Origin: Datisca glomerata
Lineage: Eukaryota > Streptophyta > Magnoliopsida > Cucurbitales > Datiscaceae
Length of the DNA stretch: 64,000 bases
Reading direction: 5' to 3'
Assembly (NCBI GenBank): GCA_003255025.1
Contig: QANY01005285.1
Coordinates: 323,001 to 387,000, forward strand
Positions within the stretch are counted from its first letter, which is position 1. Every line of letters starts with the position of its first letter. Under the pieces are notes generated by a model. The model saw nothing but the letters and a program-made list of their open reading frames with translations, was not told where the DNA came from and did not search any database. The position numbers and the translations under genes are program-made. Below, in pieces: positions 1-13,300 of this stretch.

Positions 1-1125
1 GTTACTGATCTTCACGATGGGTATCATGTTAAAATATTCTATGGACCGTGAAAATAAAAAAGGTTTTATTTACACCAACAGAAAAGTAGCGCACATGAAT
101 CGAGAGTTGATTCAGCATCAAACTTATAGTGGAGTCTTACGATGTTAGGATTAAATAGGTTGAGAATTTATGGAGATAAATTCGCCTGGTATTTGAGTCC
201 TTAGCTTTATTCATGTGGGTCCACCCGGTCCCGAAATAGCTCATGAGAACAGGAATAGAGAAACAAAGTAAATTGGATCAAAATGTGTTTTGGTGCGTAC
301 ATATATCCTACACCTATATGTATAGATGATGTCACTTAATTAGTTAAGTGTGATTATTTATATTAAAATTAATTAGTTTATTATTTTTTAATTATTGAAT
401 AATTAGTAAATAAAAATAAATTAATTAATTAATTGATAATGATCAATTAGATCTATCAATTGGATTGATAAATTTTGATACAACTCTAACATTGTGGAGA
501 TATACTGATTTTTGGTAATTTGAATATATGTGGGTGAATTTTCATAAATTTAAAATATATGCGTATATTTATAAATATCAAAAATTAGATTTTAAAAATA
601 TCTAATAGCAGTTTGATTGCAGAGAGAGCGATAGAGATATATATCTCATATCAGATACAGAGAAAGAGTTTTCTCCTCTCCCTAGTGATTGGCGTCAATT
701 GAGAGAGCATTGAAGGAAAAATATTTGGTTTTTTTCCTTTAATCGTTTTGAAAACCTGCATTCAAATTCCTAAACAAAATTCTCGTGATATATATTTCTG
801 AAATTAACGGGTAGTTGTTGGTGGATTAAATTCGCAAATCGTTCTTGGAATTCAAGTGCGTGATTCAGATCCTGAAACTTGAAGAACGCTCGAAGGAATT
901 TCGCCAGTTCAGAAATTCTCCGATACAAAGTATAGGTGAAAAATTGTTTATAATCTTATCTTCTCGTTTAATATCGTATATGCATAATCGCATGTTATTT
1001 TGTTTTAACTTATTTAATTTGATTAAATAAGTTAATTGAAAGTTTTTTTTATATTCCGCCCACGAACTGTTCGTGGTTCAAATTTATTTTTTTAGTTAAT
1101 TTTAAAATCTACCGATCCCAGAACA
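1..1125 (+). repeat. Long copia LTR, 3' part only
   Basis: The sequence is homologous along its length to the LTRs at 52744-54528 and 56353-58230, for example the shared block around 60-160 and the TTAATTAATTAATTGAT stretch near 420. It ends at GATCCCAGAACA, equivalent to GATCCAACA in the other copies. No tRNA-Met primer site follows, so it is either a downstream LTR or a solo LTR; its 5' part lies outside the window. The short open frame at 845-1030 is inside the LTR and is not a gene. Confidence 0.85.
1060..1076. repeat. Perfect hairpin near the LTR 3' end
   Basis: CCACGAAC and GTTCGTGG form 8-bp arms around a single T, about 50 bp before the LTR end. The same hairpin with C at the centre is at 54472-54488 in a sister LTR. 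A role in RNA 3' end formation or folding is only a guess. Confidence 0.7.
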
Positions 1126-1580
1126 AATTACTATATTACTATACTAAATATGCTAGTTTGGAGAACTAAACATTTCAATGCATAACCCAACAAAGTAATG
1201 CTAATACTTTTGGGTTTCACATTCCCAGCAAAATATTAACGATCATGTTGAAAGTTAGGCTATTTTCCAAATTTGTTTGAAGATTCGACATAAAACTTGA
1301 TCCTAATTAACCTACTTATGACTATAAATAGAATAAGAACTATTTATCTAAAAGAGAAATGTCAAGACCAGTCGCACATGATGCACATGGAATCTAATGG
1401 CAAATTATGACTTGACTGTTGTGCTAGCATTTTTCTATCCAAGATTGTCACTCTAACAAAGAAACAAATCACCTCCTGTCGTGACAAAACAAAAGGTGTC
1501 TATTCGGCTAATCCATGATGATCAATAGAAAAAGACCGGCCCAACGATCCGATCGGCCATGACCATTTCAAGTTGATAAG
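1126..1580. other. Intergenic stretch, no gene seen
   Basis: AT-rich sequence between two retroelements. No open frame or recognised family was found. Its last five bases, ATAAG, are one copy of the target duplication of the next element. Confidence 0.6.
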
Positions 1581-1866
1581 TGTTAAGTTCAATATTGTAA
1601 AGTATTCCGTAATTGTATGATAGTCTTGACAAGAAAATATATATGCATATTGTCATTCAACATTTTGCTAAGCTTAGTTCAATTTTATACTTGTACTTAA
1701 TTCAGTATTATTGCTTCTGTCTTGACAGTTTAGCTTAACAAATTCCTCCTTGTATCTAATCCAGACTATCTTCAAGTATGTTTCTTCCTCTTGCCATATT
1801 CTTCATTTTTCATTCTCTCTTATTCTGTTATATTATCATTTACACCTCTTTATAGAAAACTCTTCA
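1581..1866 (+). repeat. First LTR of the tandem copia element
   Basis: 286 bp, TGTTAAG to CTCTTCA. It is followed directly by TGATATCAGACC, a degenerate tRNA-Met primer site (family form TGGTATCAGAGC). It is more divergent than the other two LTR copies. Confidence 0.85.
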
Positions 1867-4800
1867 TGATATCAGACCTACCAGAGATAAACGTCAAATG
1901 ATAGCTAAAGATCCTGGAATAGAATCATAAATACACTCTCCAATTTTCCTTCTCTCCATAATATATATGAAATCTTATCTTCGTAAGATTAGATTCTACC
2001 AACTTTATACTGTAGGAGTATCAAATTACTTCCATCCTCAAGGCTCAATCCGTCTTTTTCAATGTAGATGGAACCTTGATGTGTCAAGAACTATCAGTAA
2101 GAAATGGTAAAGGAGAAACAGTTGTGAATCCCAAGTATGAACAATGGGTACACAATATTAAGCCTTGATGACCCTTGTGAATGCCACACTCTCTCCAATG
2201 GCACACACCTATGTTGTGGGTAGGAAATACTATTTAAAGAATATTTTTAATCTCAAGATCAAATATTTTGCAATTAAAGTCAGATATACAAAGTGTTGAA
2301 AAGAAAAACAGTAACAATATTGATTCCTATATCTTAAGAATCTAAGAAATGAAAGACAAGCTGTTTGTTGTCTCTGTCAAGTTAGAAGATGAGGACACAC
2401 TGATATATACTATCAATGGGCTGCCCACCGAGTATAGTACTCTCAAAATAATAATAAGAACTAAATTAAAGCTAATGAATTTAGAGGAACTATATGTGTT
2501 ACTCAAGTCTGAAGAAAGATTCAGCATTTCTCAGAACAAGCAGCATGATAGTCTTTTTTAGTCTAGTCCATTCTATGCTCTCAGACTGGTCAATTCAATA
2601 GAGGTGGACAATTAGATAGAGGCACAGGAAGAACCAATAGAGGTGGAGGATGGTTCTATTCAGGAAGAGGTAATAACCTAAAAGAAAGAAGAGCTTTACC
2701 TTCAATTCTTGATAATCCTCCTGTAGGTAATAGTCAATTGAGCAACAATGGCAATCTAGGTAACTAAGTGTGTTGTCAAATCTATCAAAACCTAGACACA
2801 ATGTGATTAACTGCTATCATAGAATGAGCTAGTTACACAAGGCAAGCATCCTCCGATATAGCTCGCAGCCACAATAACCATGGTAACTATATTTTGTTGA
2901 TATTTTCAACCCTCAGACTTAGCTCACAGACTCAGGATGCAACACTCACCTTGCACTAGATATTAATAATCGATTTAATTCATATGAGTATCATGGTGGT
3001 GATAATATAGCAATGGGTAATGCCCTTACTTTTCCTATAACTCATGCAGGTTCAGGTTCTTTATCCATCAAATCTCATTCTTTCAATATGTCTAGGATTT
3101 TATATGTTCCAAAAATTTTATCTAATCTATAACAGTATTTGAATCTTTATATTTGATGCAAACTTCTTTATCATTCAGGAAACACTAAAGGTACAATCCA
3201 ATACCAAAGACTGAATGAAAAGAGATTGTATCCGATTTCATCTTCCACCAAAAACAACGATATTGCACTTGTGGTTTACATTGTACTAAGGTTTCAAATA
3301 CAAAATGACATCCTAGACTTGAACATGCTTTAAATGCAGTTGTTAAGAAAATGTTATCCAAAGCACAATTATCATGTAATTCAATTCCATATTCTTGTAT
3401 CTATGAAAGTTTCATGCACAGTAAATTGACCAAACTTCATTTTCAGTTGTCAAATTATGTTTCCAATTTTGCTTAAAAACATGAATATTTAGATGTATGG
3501 GGACCATCACCCATTGTATCACATTCTAATTTTAAATACTATGTCTCATTTGTTGATGATATAACAAGATTTGGTAGGATATTTTCTTTAAATTCTAAAT
3601 ATGAAGTTTGTTCTAATTTCTAAGAGTCAAACTTATGTTGAGAATCTATTCTCTACCAAAATCAAAACTTTTGGAGCAGATGGTGGAGGGAATGCTACAA
3701 TTGTACCTTCAAAAAAATTTCTTCAAACAATTAGAATTTTCCATTAGAAATCTTGTCCATATACCCCAGAACAAAATGACATAAGAGACAGGAAACTAGA
3801 CATATTGTAGAGATAACCCCTGCCATGCTTCATCATGTCTCACTACCTTAAGAGTTCAGGTACCATGTCTTTTCTACTGCTGCATTTCTTATTAATAGAA
3901 TGTATTCTTCCTCTCTTGATAATCTATGTCCTTTTGAAAAGCTATTTGATAAAATTCTTGATTATACACATCTTAAGATATTTGGTTATGCATTTTATAC
4001 TCTATTGAAACCATATAATACTCATAAACATACGAAAAAGAACTAATTGTATATTCCAGGATATGCTCTTGAAGTCAAAGGATATTTGTACTTTGATCCT
4101 ATAAATGTCAAACTATATACATTTAGGCATGCTATATTTGATGAAACAAAATTTTCATATCATTCTTTAGCTAATAAGTCTACCGGTACATCACACACAT
4201 AATCTTCATCTCAATTAAATAATACTCACTTTGTTTCAACCTTCTTACCTTTTATAGTTTTGAATTCTTCAACTAATAATCAAAATAGTACTATCATTCC
4301 AGACATAAATATTGTTGATCAACCATTTGTTACTAATACATCTCTCGATACAGATTAGACTCCATCTGAAACCACTGCATCAGCTAGCACAACATCTAAT
4401 TCTTCTCTTACAGGTATGTCTATTAATAGTGAACCCAATTACTCACCAAATAACACTTTTACAGGCTCTTTTCCTGATTTATCAAACTCTCTAGTTGTAG
4501 ATCTTACTATACGACCAACTAATGCTAATTCAAAACCTATTTCTACCTTAATCTTACCTTCACCCTTAAATTCACATCCTATGCAAACTAGGTCTAAACC
4601 AGAAATCTCTAAAAAGAAAGCCTCTCAAGCTTCTTCTTATCTATATCATCCTCTCTTGAACCTACCAATATTCAATTACTTCAAAATGTCCACACTAGAC
4701 TAAAGCTATGGAACAATAGTACACTACTAATTATTCCAAAATACTTGATAATTAGTTCCACTTGCGCCAAACACGAACTTAGCTGGTGATAAATGACTTT

Positions 4801-6143
4801 ATAGGCTTAAATATCACCCCATGGCTCAATTGCAAGACATAAAGTCATATTTACAGCAAAAAGAACTTCATCAAGAAGCTTAACTTGATTATGAAGAAAC
4901 ATTCAGTCCTTTAGTTAAAAAAACCAACAGTGAAGTTAATTATGTCCTTAGCAACACAGTTTGGTTGGAGCCTCAGACAATTGGATGTAAAAACTGCATT
5001 GTTGCATAGTTTCCTGCAAGAAGAAGTTTATATGAGTCAACCACCTGAGTTTGTAAGTAAACTCTATCCAAATCATGTATGCATGCTAAATAAGTCACGA
5101 TATGGATTGAAATAGACTCCAAGAAGCTGGTTTGACAGGTTCACAACTCAATTGGCTACTCTGGGTTTCACAGCACCATTATTTGGTCCTTCTCTATTTT
5201 ATAGAATTGTTGGCACCTTAGTTATATACATTTTGTTATATGTAGATGATATTAAACTAATTGCCTTTTATTCATCCTAAGCAGCTTAATGGTTTGTTGC
5301 AACAAGAATTTGAAATGATAGATCTTGTGCAGTTACAATACTTCTTAGGCTTTGAGATTCATTATTCTGTACGGCATTTTTATCAATTAATAAAAATATG
5401 CTAACGAGCATCTTCTTAAAGCTGGTATGATTTTAGTAAAGCCCAACAATTCACCTTGCTAAACTAAGTCATCACTATATTCACACAGTGTTTCACCTCT
5501 ATATGATTTAACCTTATACAGAATTTTAGTGTAAGCATTTCAATACCTCACATTCACCACACAGACATTACATTTGTTATGTATAAAGTCTGCCAGTTCA
5601 TGCATAATCCTACAATAACTCAGTTTACTGCAATAAAAAAGATTTTTAGATATATTTTTGGTACATTTAAGTAATGATATATTGTTTGAACCTGGCCAAA
5701 TACATGTACATGCATCTGTACATGTGATCGGGTAGGAGACCCTTCAAACAGAAGATCCACCAGAGGTTTTGTTATCTTTTTTGGCTCCAATCCCATCTCT
5801 CTTGGAGTGTCACAATTGTAAGGTCTTTAATAGAAGCATAGTCTAAGGCTTTAGCAAACATTGTTGTAGAACTTGCTTTGCTAAGACAACTATTATGTTA
5901 TCTTCATATTTTTCTCAAGACATCTCCTATTCTTTAGTGTGGTAATACATCGCTATAACCTTAACCTCTAATCCAACTATTATGTAAGAGAAAGGGATAT
6001 GTAGAAAGATCTTCCAGTCAGTCATATCAGCATTGAATTCTAGCTTGCTAATATTTTTACTAAACCCTTATAATCTGCTCTTAGATTTCTTTCTCTTAAA
6101 GACAAATTCATGCCTTCTCCTAAGAACATGAGTTTGAGAGGGA
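1867..6143 (+). pseudogene. Copia polyprotein relic, unit 1
   Basis: Fragments occur in normal copia order. A gag fragment is open at 2349-2561 (MKDKLFVVSVKLEDEDT). An integrase core fragment near 3490-3610 contains LDVWGPSPI. A variable linker lies at 4200-4700, with a 95-residue open stretch at 4416-4703 that belongs to the linker. Reverse transcriptase spans about 4900-5270, with LDVKTALLHSFLQEEVYM and the YVDD box near 5240. RNase H-like remnants continue to about 6100. Many TAG/TAA codons and frame changes break it. A polypurine tract (GAGAGGGA) sits just before the next LTR. Confidence 0.85.
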
Positions 6144-6408
6144 TGTTAAGAGTATGTATAATATTGTGTAAATGTCTAATAGTCTTGACAATGTACAATA
6201 CTTATGCTTACTGTCATTGTACATTGTATTAAGCTTAGTTCAATTTTATATTTGTACTTAGTTTAGTATTAGTGTTTCTAATTGTTCTTGATAGTTTAGC
6301 TTAACAAACCCCTCCTTGTATTATATAAGCCATATATTGATTGTGAATGAGAGCTAATCGAGATTATCTTCAAGCCTCTTTCTTCTTCATGCTATCTTCT
6401 TCTAATTT
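6144..6408 (+). repeat. Middle LTR, 3'-truncated
   Basis: It starts TGTTAAGAGTATG like the last LTR but loses homology near 6408, before the expected CTCTTCA end. It joins internal sequence equivalent to position about 2090 without a primer site. This marks the internal junction of the tandem array. Confidence 0.8.
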
Positions 6409-9400
6409 TTTAAATGACCAACACGCCACACGCCGCGACCACCAACATCAAGAACCATCAATAAGAAATGATAAAGGAGAAACAGTTGTGAATCCCAAGC
6501 ATGAACATTGAATAACACAATATTAAGCCTTGATGGCCCTTGTGAATGACATAATCTCTCCAATAGCACACACCTATGTTGTGGGTAGGAAATACTATTT
6601 AAAGAATATTTTTTAATCTCAAGATCCAATATTTTGCAATAAAGTCAGATATATAAAGTGTTGAAAAGAAAAATGATGGAAATATTGATTCCTATATCTT
6701 AAGAATCTAAGAAATGAAAGACAAGTTGTTTGTTGTCTTTGTCAAGTTAGATGATGAGGACACACTGATATATACTATCAATGAGCTGCCCATTTAGTAT
6801 ACTGCTCTCAAAACAATAATAAGAACTAAAGTAGAGCTACTAAATTTGGAGAAAATGTATGTTCTACTCAAGTCTGAAGAAAGATTCAGTATTTCTTAGA
6901 ATAAGTAGCATGATAGGCTTTTTTAGTCTCGTCCATTCTATGCTCTCAGACTGGTCAATTCAATAGAGGAGGAAAATTTGATAGAGGCAGATGAAGAACC
7001 AATGGAGGTGGAGGAAGGTTCTATTTAGGAAGAGGTAATAACCTAAGAGAAAGAGGAGCTTTACCTTTAATTCTTGATAATCCTCCTGTGGGTAATAGTC
7101 AATTGAGCAACAATGGCAATCTGGGCAACAAAGTGGGTTGTCAAATCTGTCAAAAAATGGAGACATATTGTGATTAACTGTTATCATAGAATGAGCTAGT
7201 CACACAAGGGAAACATCCTCAATTACAGCTCGCAGCCACAACAGCCATGGTAACTATCTTTTGTTGATATTTCCAACTCTCAGACTTAGCTCACAGACTC
7301 AGGATGATACACTCACCTTGGACCAAATATTAATAATCTATTTGATTCATATGAGTATCATGGTGGTGATAATATAGCAATGGGTAATGGCCTTACTTTT
7401 CCTATAACTCATGCAGGTTCAGGTTCTTTATCCACCAAACCTCATTCTTTCAATATGTCTTGGATTCTGTATATTCCAAAAAAGTTATCTAATCTTCTAT
7501 TTTTCTATTAGTTTTGCTTAATAGTAATTGAATCTTTATATTTGATGCAACTTCTTTATTATTTAGGACGAACTAAGGGTACAATCCAATGCCAAAGACT
7601 GGCACATCACACACATCATCTCCATCTCAGTTAAATAATACTCACTTTGTTTCAACCTTCTTACCTTTGATAGTTTTGAATTCTTCAACTAATAAACAAA
7701 ATGACACTATCATTCCGGACACAAATATTTTTTATCAACCATTTGTTACTTACATCTTTTCAAACCACTGCATCACCTAGCACACCATCTAATTCTTCTC
7801 TTACATGTATGTCTATTAATACTGAATCAAATTACTCACCAAATAACACTTTTGCAGGCTCTTTTCCTGATTTATCAAACTCTCTAGTTGTAGATCTTAC
7901 TATACGACCAACTAATGCTAATTCAAAACCTAGTTCTACCTTAATCTTATCTTCACCCTTAAATTCACATCCTATGCGAACTAGAAATCTCTAAAAAGAA
8001 AGTCTCTCAGGCTTCTTCCCATGTATATCATAGTCTCTTGAACCTACCAATATTTTGTTGCTTCAAAATGTCCACACTAGAATAAAGCTATGGAATAAGA
8101 GTACACTACTTATTATTCTATAATACTTGGTAATTAGTTCCACTTGAGCCAAATAAGAGCTTAGCTGGTTATAAATGACTTTATAGGCTTAAATATCATT
8201 CAGTCCTTTAGTTAAAAAAACCAATAGTGAAGTTAATTCTTTCCTTAGCAGCACATTTTGGATGGAGCCTCAGACAATTGGATGTAAAAACTGTATTCTT
8301 GTATGGTTTCCTATAAGAAGAAATTTGTATGAGTCAACCACCTGGGTTTGTAAGTAAACTCTATCCAAATCATATATGCATGCTAAATAAGTCACAATAT
8401 CGATTGAAATAGACTCCAAGAAGCTGGTTTGACAGGTTCATAACTCACTTGGTTACTCAAGGTTTCACAGTACCATTATTTGTTTCTTCTCTATTTTTTA
8501 GAACTATTGACACCTTGGTTATATACCTTTTGTTATATGTAGATGATATTACACTAATTATCTTTAATTTATCCTAAGAATCTTATTGATTTGTTGCAAC
8601 AATAATTTTAAATGATAGATCTTGGACAGTTACAATACTTCTTAGGGTTTGAGATTAATTATTATAGTGAAGGCATTTTTATCAATCAATAAAAATATGC
8701 TAAGGAGCATCTTCTTAAAGCTAGTATGATTTTAGCAAAGCCCCTCAATTCACCTTGCTAAACTAAGTCATCACTTTATTCACATTGTGTTTCACCTCTA
8801 TATGATATAACCTTATACATAAGTTTAGTGTAAGCACTTCAATACCTACATTCACTAGGCAGACATTACATTTGTTGCGCATAAAGTCTGTCAGTTCATG
8901 CATGCTCGTAAAATAACTCAGTTTACTTCTAAGAAAAGATTTTTAGATATATTTCTGGTACATTAAGCAATGATATATGGTTTAAATTTGGTGAAATACA
9001 TGTACATGCATTTGTACATGTGATCGGGCAGGAAACCCTTCAAATAGAAGATCCACCAGAGGTTTGTTATCTTTCTTGGCTCCAATCTCATCTTTCTTGG
9101 AGTGTCACAGTTGTAAGGTCTTCAATAGGAGCATAGTATAAGGCTTTAGCAAACATTTCTGCAAAATTTTCTTTGCTAAGACAACTATAATGTGATCTTC
9201 ATGTTTTTCTCAAGACATCTTCTATTCTTTGGTGTGATAATACATCGCTATAGTCTTAGCTTCTAATCCAATTTTTCATGAAAGAACAAAGGATGGGGAA
9301 AATGACTACCACTTCGTAAGAGAAAGGACTATGGAGAAGGATCTTCCAGTCAGTCATATCAACATTGAATTCTAGCTTGCTAATATAATTACTAAACCCT

Positions 9401-9475
9401 TATGATCTACTCCTAGATTTCTTTCTCTTAAAGACAAATTCGTGCCTTCTCCTAAGAACATGATATTGAGAGGGA
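6409..9475 (+). pseudogene. Copia polyprotein relic, unit 2
   Basis: It is closely homologous to unit 1 but shorter. The gag region near 6714-6900, the linker (7589-7994) and reverse transcriptase (about 8210-8560, with LLYVDDI near 8530) are present. The integrase region between about 7590 and the linker is deleted relative to unit 1. Stops are frequent, for example TAG after RLK near 8410. The small minus-strand frame at 6960-7187 is a shadow of the gag/linker region. Confidence 0.85.
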
Positions 9476-9793
9476 TGTTAAGAGTATGTATAATATTGTG
9501 TAAATGTCTAATAATCTTGAAAATGTACAATACTTATGCTTACTGTCATTGTACATTGTGTTAAGCTTAGTTCAGTTTTATATTTGTACTTAGTTTAGTA
9601 TTAGAGTTTCTAATTGTTCTTGATAGTTTAGCTTAACAAACTCGTCCTTGTATTTATATATAAGCCATATATTGATTGTGAATGAGAGCTAATCGAGATT
9701 ATCTTCAAGTCTCTCTCTTCTTCATGCTATCTTCTTCTATTTTCTTTCTCTTCTTCTTCTTATCCCTTACACTTCTTTATAGAAACCTCTTCA
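9476..9793 (+). repeat. Last LTR of the tandem copia element
   Basis: 318 bp, starting TGTTAAG after a GAGAGGGA polypurine tract and ending CTCTTCA. The next bases are ATAAG, identical to the bases before the first LTR. Confidence 0.88.
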
Positions 9794-10380
9794 ATAAGAA
9801 CTGAAGACGATCGAGCCCCTCTAACAAACATCTAATCTAAATGAGTGTGATCGAAAATATGTCAACGGCCAAATGACAGCTCCCTAGCTAATGCTAAATC
9901 AGTAATATTATCATTGTTAATATGGGATGGCTGGTGCATATAATTTAATAGGGCATTGAATCAATAATACTGTTATCATAAATATATGTTTCATCAACAA
10001 ACACAAGTGGATAAACATTAAGGCTTAGTGGATAAGCATTAATATAATTAACTAATTATCATAAATAGCTATTATTTATGTCACGTTTGGGCTCTGCGCA
10101 GCATCTGAATTTTCATGAACATCCGAAAGCAAAAAGCTCCAACTGAATATTAAAAAAAAAAACCAATCATGTCAACATTAACATTAAGGCTATATATATA
10201 TATATATATATCAAGTAATAATTTAGTTGACCAAAATACAGTTCTTATAAAATACTACCACTACAATTTATCAATTTCTTAAGGAGATCCTTTCTCCAGT
10301 ATATAATCTTAAGCTATACCTCTTAGTTTCTTGTCCAATACCCTTTTTTATTCCTTCTAATTAAGCAATTCGATTGAGAG
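9794..10380 (+). promoter_or_regulatory. Upstream region of the patatin-like gene
   Basis: AT-rich sequence with a (TA)n run at about 10192-10211. A TATATAA motif at 10300-10306, about 80 bp before the ATG, is a plausible TATA box. No other control site could be supported. The region is only about 590 bp long, because the copia array ends at 9793. Confidence 0.4.
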
Positions 10381-13300
10381 ATGAGTGATATGGCAAATGA
10401 AACATCATCTTCACCAAGTGCATTACCGCCTCCAACTCATGGAAAGCTTATTACTATTCTTAGTATAGATGGAGGAGGGATTAGGGGTATCATTCCTGCA
10501 GTTATTCTCGCTTACCTCGAAGCTCAACTTCAGGTGTATCATCTCTCTCTTCAGTCATTAGTTATTCCTCAACATTATATGAATTTCAATGTTTTAATGA
10601 AAATAGGAATTATATGTAGACCATCTTTTAATTGTAGCTTAATATGAAATTTTTAAAGATAAATTGGTGAAACATATTATGTAGGGGCTAGCTGGAGACA
10701 AAGCAAGGCTTGCAGATTACTTTGATGTAATTGCAGGAACAAGTACAGGTGGTCTTATAACAGGAATGTTAACAGCACCCAACGACGACAATCGCCCTTT
10801 ATATGCTGCCAAAGATATTGTCCCTTTTTACCTCAACAATTCTCCACGGATTTTCCCACAAACGAGGTAAATTCTAGCGGGATTGATTAAATCTCATAAA
10901 TTACAATAATTTGTGTAATTATTGTTTAGTAGTATCAGAAATTTGAATTAAAAAAATAAATGAAACTTTTCTATTTATGCTTTATTAAAATCAGTATATT
11001 TTTTAAATTCATCTCCTTTCATACCTTCTCGTAATTTTCGTTACTAATTTTTGAAATCCCAATTAGATTTATCTTCATCATTGCCTACAATTCACTAATT
11101 GTTCTTCCCTATTGTGTTCAAATGATATACATCACAGCGGGCTGTTTGGTTCGGTTATAAAATTTGGAAAAGCATTTATGGGTCCAAAATATGATGGACA
11201 ATATCTTCATCAGCTAGTTCAAGGGATATTAAAGGAAAAAAGTCTGCATCAAACACTAACCAATGTTGTTATTCCAACTTTTGATATTAAGAAACTCCAA
11301 CCCACCATTTTTTCCTCCTATCAGGTTTGATTTATATATATATATATTACTTTGTTCTATTATTTTTGGGTTTTCATTAAATAAAAATTAATAATCTGTT
11401 AATTAATTTAACTATTTAACTTGGATTTGTTCCTCATTTATATCCACAGTTGGCAACTACGAAAAAATTGGATGCCAAATTATCAGATATTTGCATATCA
11501 ACCTCTGCAGCTCCAACTTTCTTTCCAGCTCACTATTTCGAGACCAATGATGAAAATGGTAAAACAAAAGAATTCAATCTCATTGATGGAGGTGTTGCAG
11601 CTAATAATCCGGTAATTGAAAAACTCTTACAAATTCTCTTCTCGGATCAACTAGTATTAATTAAGTTGTTAAATTATGTTTTAATCTTAAAATATATAAT
11701 TAACTTGTTAAAAGTTAGTATTGGATCGTTAATTATTGTTATTATTTCGTATTGGCACAATACAAACACCAAATTTTACTTAATTTTTAAATGTGAAAAA
11801 AATTAATTAGTATCGAAGTGATATTTGAGTTGATTAATTTTAGGTTGTTAATTATGCCCAATCTTAACATGTTGGAGTTGATCAACTTTAGGGTTGGTTT
11901 ATCTTTAATTATTTTATTGGCATATATATAGTTTTATCTACGTAACAATAGAATACTGAGATCAGTTGGATTGACACAGTAACTAGATGGATTGACACAG
12001 TGACTAGACCTCTACACTGACCATAGCTATATTATAAGATCACGAGTTGGAGTCTTAACAACACAATTCAGTAAAATTTCTAACTTTCACAAATTAGAGA
12101 AACGTGAAATTTAAATTGGAAGAAAAGAAAATATCTAAATTATAATATTTTTGTTAAAGTTAGGATTGTTCTTTAATTACTTTTAGTGGCACATATATAC
12201 TTTTCTATGGACCTAGCTCGAAAATACATGATCTTTATATAGGAAATAAATTAAGTATATTGAAATAAGAAATGAAGTTCATCAAGCATTTGTTTTTGTG
12301 TATTGAGTATTCTCAACCCAAAAAACTACCTTGAGACGTGAACCTTTCCTTTATACTTATATACAGCTACCAGTATTATCCATAATCGATGTGGGATAAT
12401 CTTAACGATCTTCCCGGCACACATTGAGTTTTGAGTCAGAAAAATCGTCGAATAACTTCACCTGATTCACCATGTCAGGTCGTGAGTCAAATAACTGTCG
12501 ACTTACTTCATCTAGATTCACCACACGTCAGGTCATGAGTCAGATACTGTCGACTCGCTTCACCTAGATCACCAAACATCAGGTGATGAGTGAGATAATC
12601 ATTGAATCACTTCACTAGTCAGATCACCAAATATCGGGCTATGAGTCAGATAATCGTCGACTCACTTGACAAGGATTCACCAAACATTAGGCTTATGAGT
12701 CGAGGAGTCAACGACTCACTTCACCCAGACTGGGTTAGAGATTTGGTAAACCTAGACGTGGCTTTGATACCAGTGGTAGGTGGTGTTGGTTAGACCTTCT
12801 AAACTCCAAATACTAGTAGAAGATGTAATGTTTTCTCATACACATATAAACTGACTACCAATCATTTCTACAACTGATAGGGTAACCTTAACATTTTTCG
12901 CTTGTTTTGAATTGGCAGGCATTGGTAGCCATAACTGAAGTGACAAAACAAATAACAAAGAATGATCCGGATTTTTTTAGAATAAAGGCAATGGATTATC
13001 GTAGGTTTCTTGTGATATCATTAGGCACAGGGTCAAAGAAGAATGAATACAGATACAATGCGAAAATGGCAGCCAAATGGGGACTCACAAGTTGGTTATT
13101 GGAGATGGGTTCTACTCCTCTACTTGATTGCTATGGAGATGCCTCCTCTGATATGGTTGATTACCATAATTCTGTTTTTTTTCAAGCCCTTAATTCCGAA
13201 GATAATTACCTTCGCATCGATGTAAGTATCATTATTCATTCATTCATTTCGTTAATTAACTAGTTTAATTATTTATTTGCTTGCTTGTTTGTTGGCTAAT

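Larger units (their letters stand above)
1581..9793 (+). mobile_element. Tandem short-LTR Ty1/copia element
   Basis: Three LTR copies (1581-1866, 6144-6408, 9476-9793) flank two decayed internal regions, giving LTR-internal-LTR-internal-LTR. The outer LTRs begin TGTTAAG and end CTCTTCA, and the direct repeat ATAAG flanks the whole unit (1576-1580 and 9794-9798). The array therefore behaves as one insertion, or as one insertion later expanded by recombination. Gag, integrase and reverse transcriptase signatures are copia-type. Both internal regions have stops and frameshifts, so neither encodes a working polyprotein. The lineage may be Ale/Retrofit-like, judged only from the short LTR and the reverse transcriptase motifs. 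Confidence 0.85.

Noticed and set aside
845..1030. 61-codon open frame near the window start
   Set aside because: It lies inside a copia LTR and is not open in sister LTRs.
12430..12730. Regular spaced repeats resembling a CRISPR array
   Set aside because: The repeats are diverged and directly contiguous with no unique spacers, and they lie inside a plant intron between LTR-like ends.
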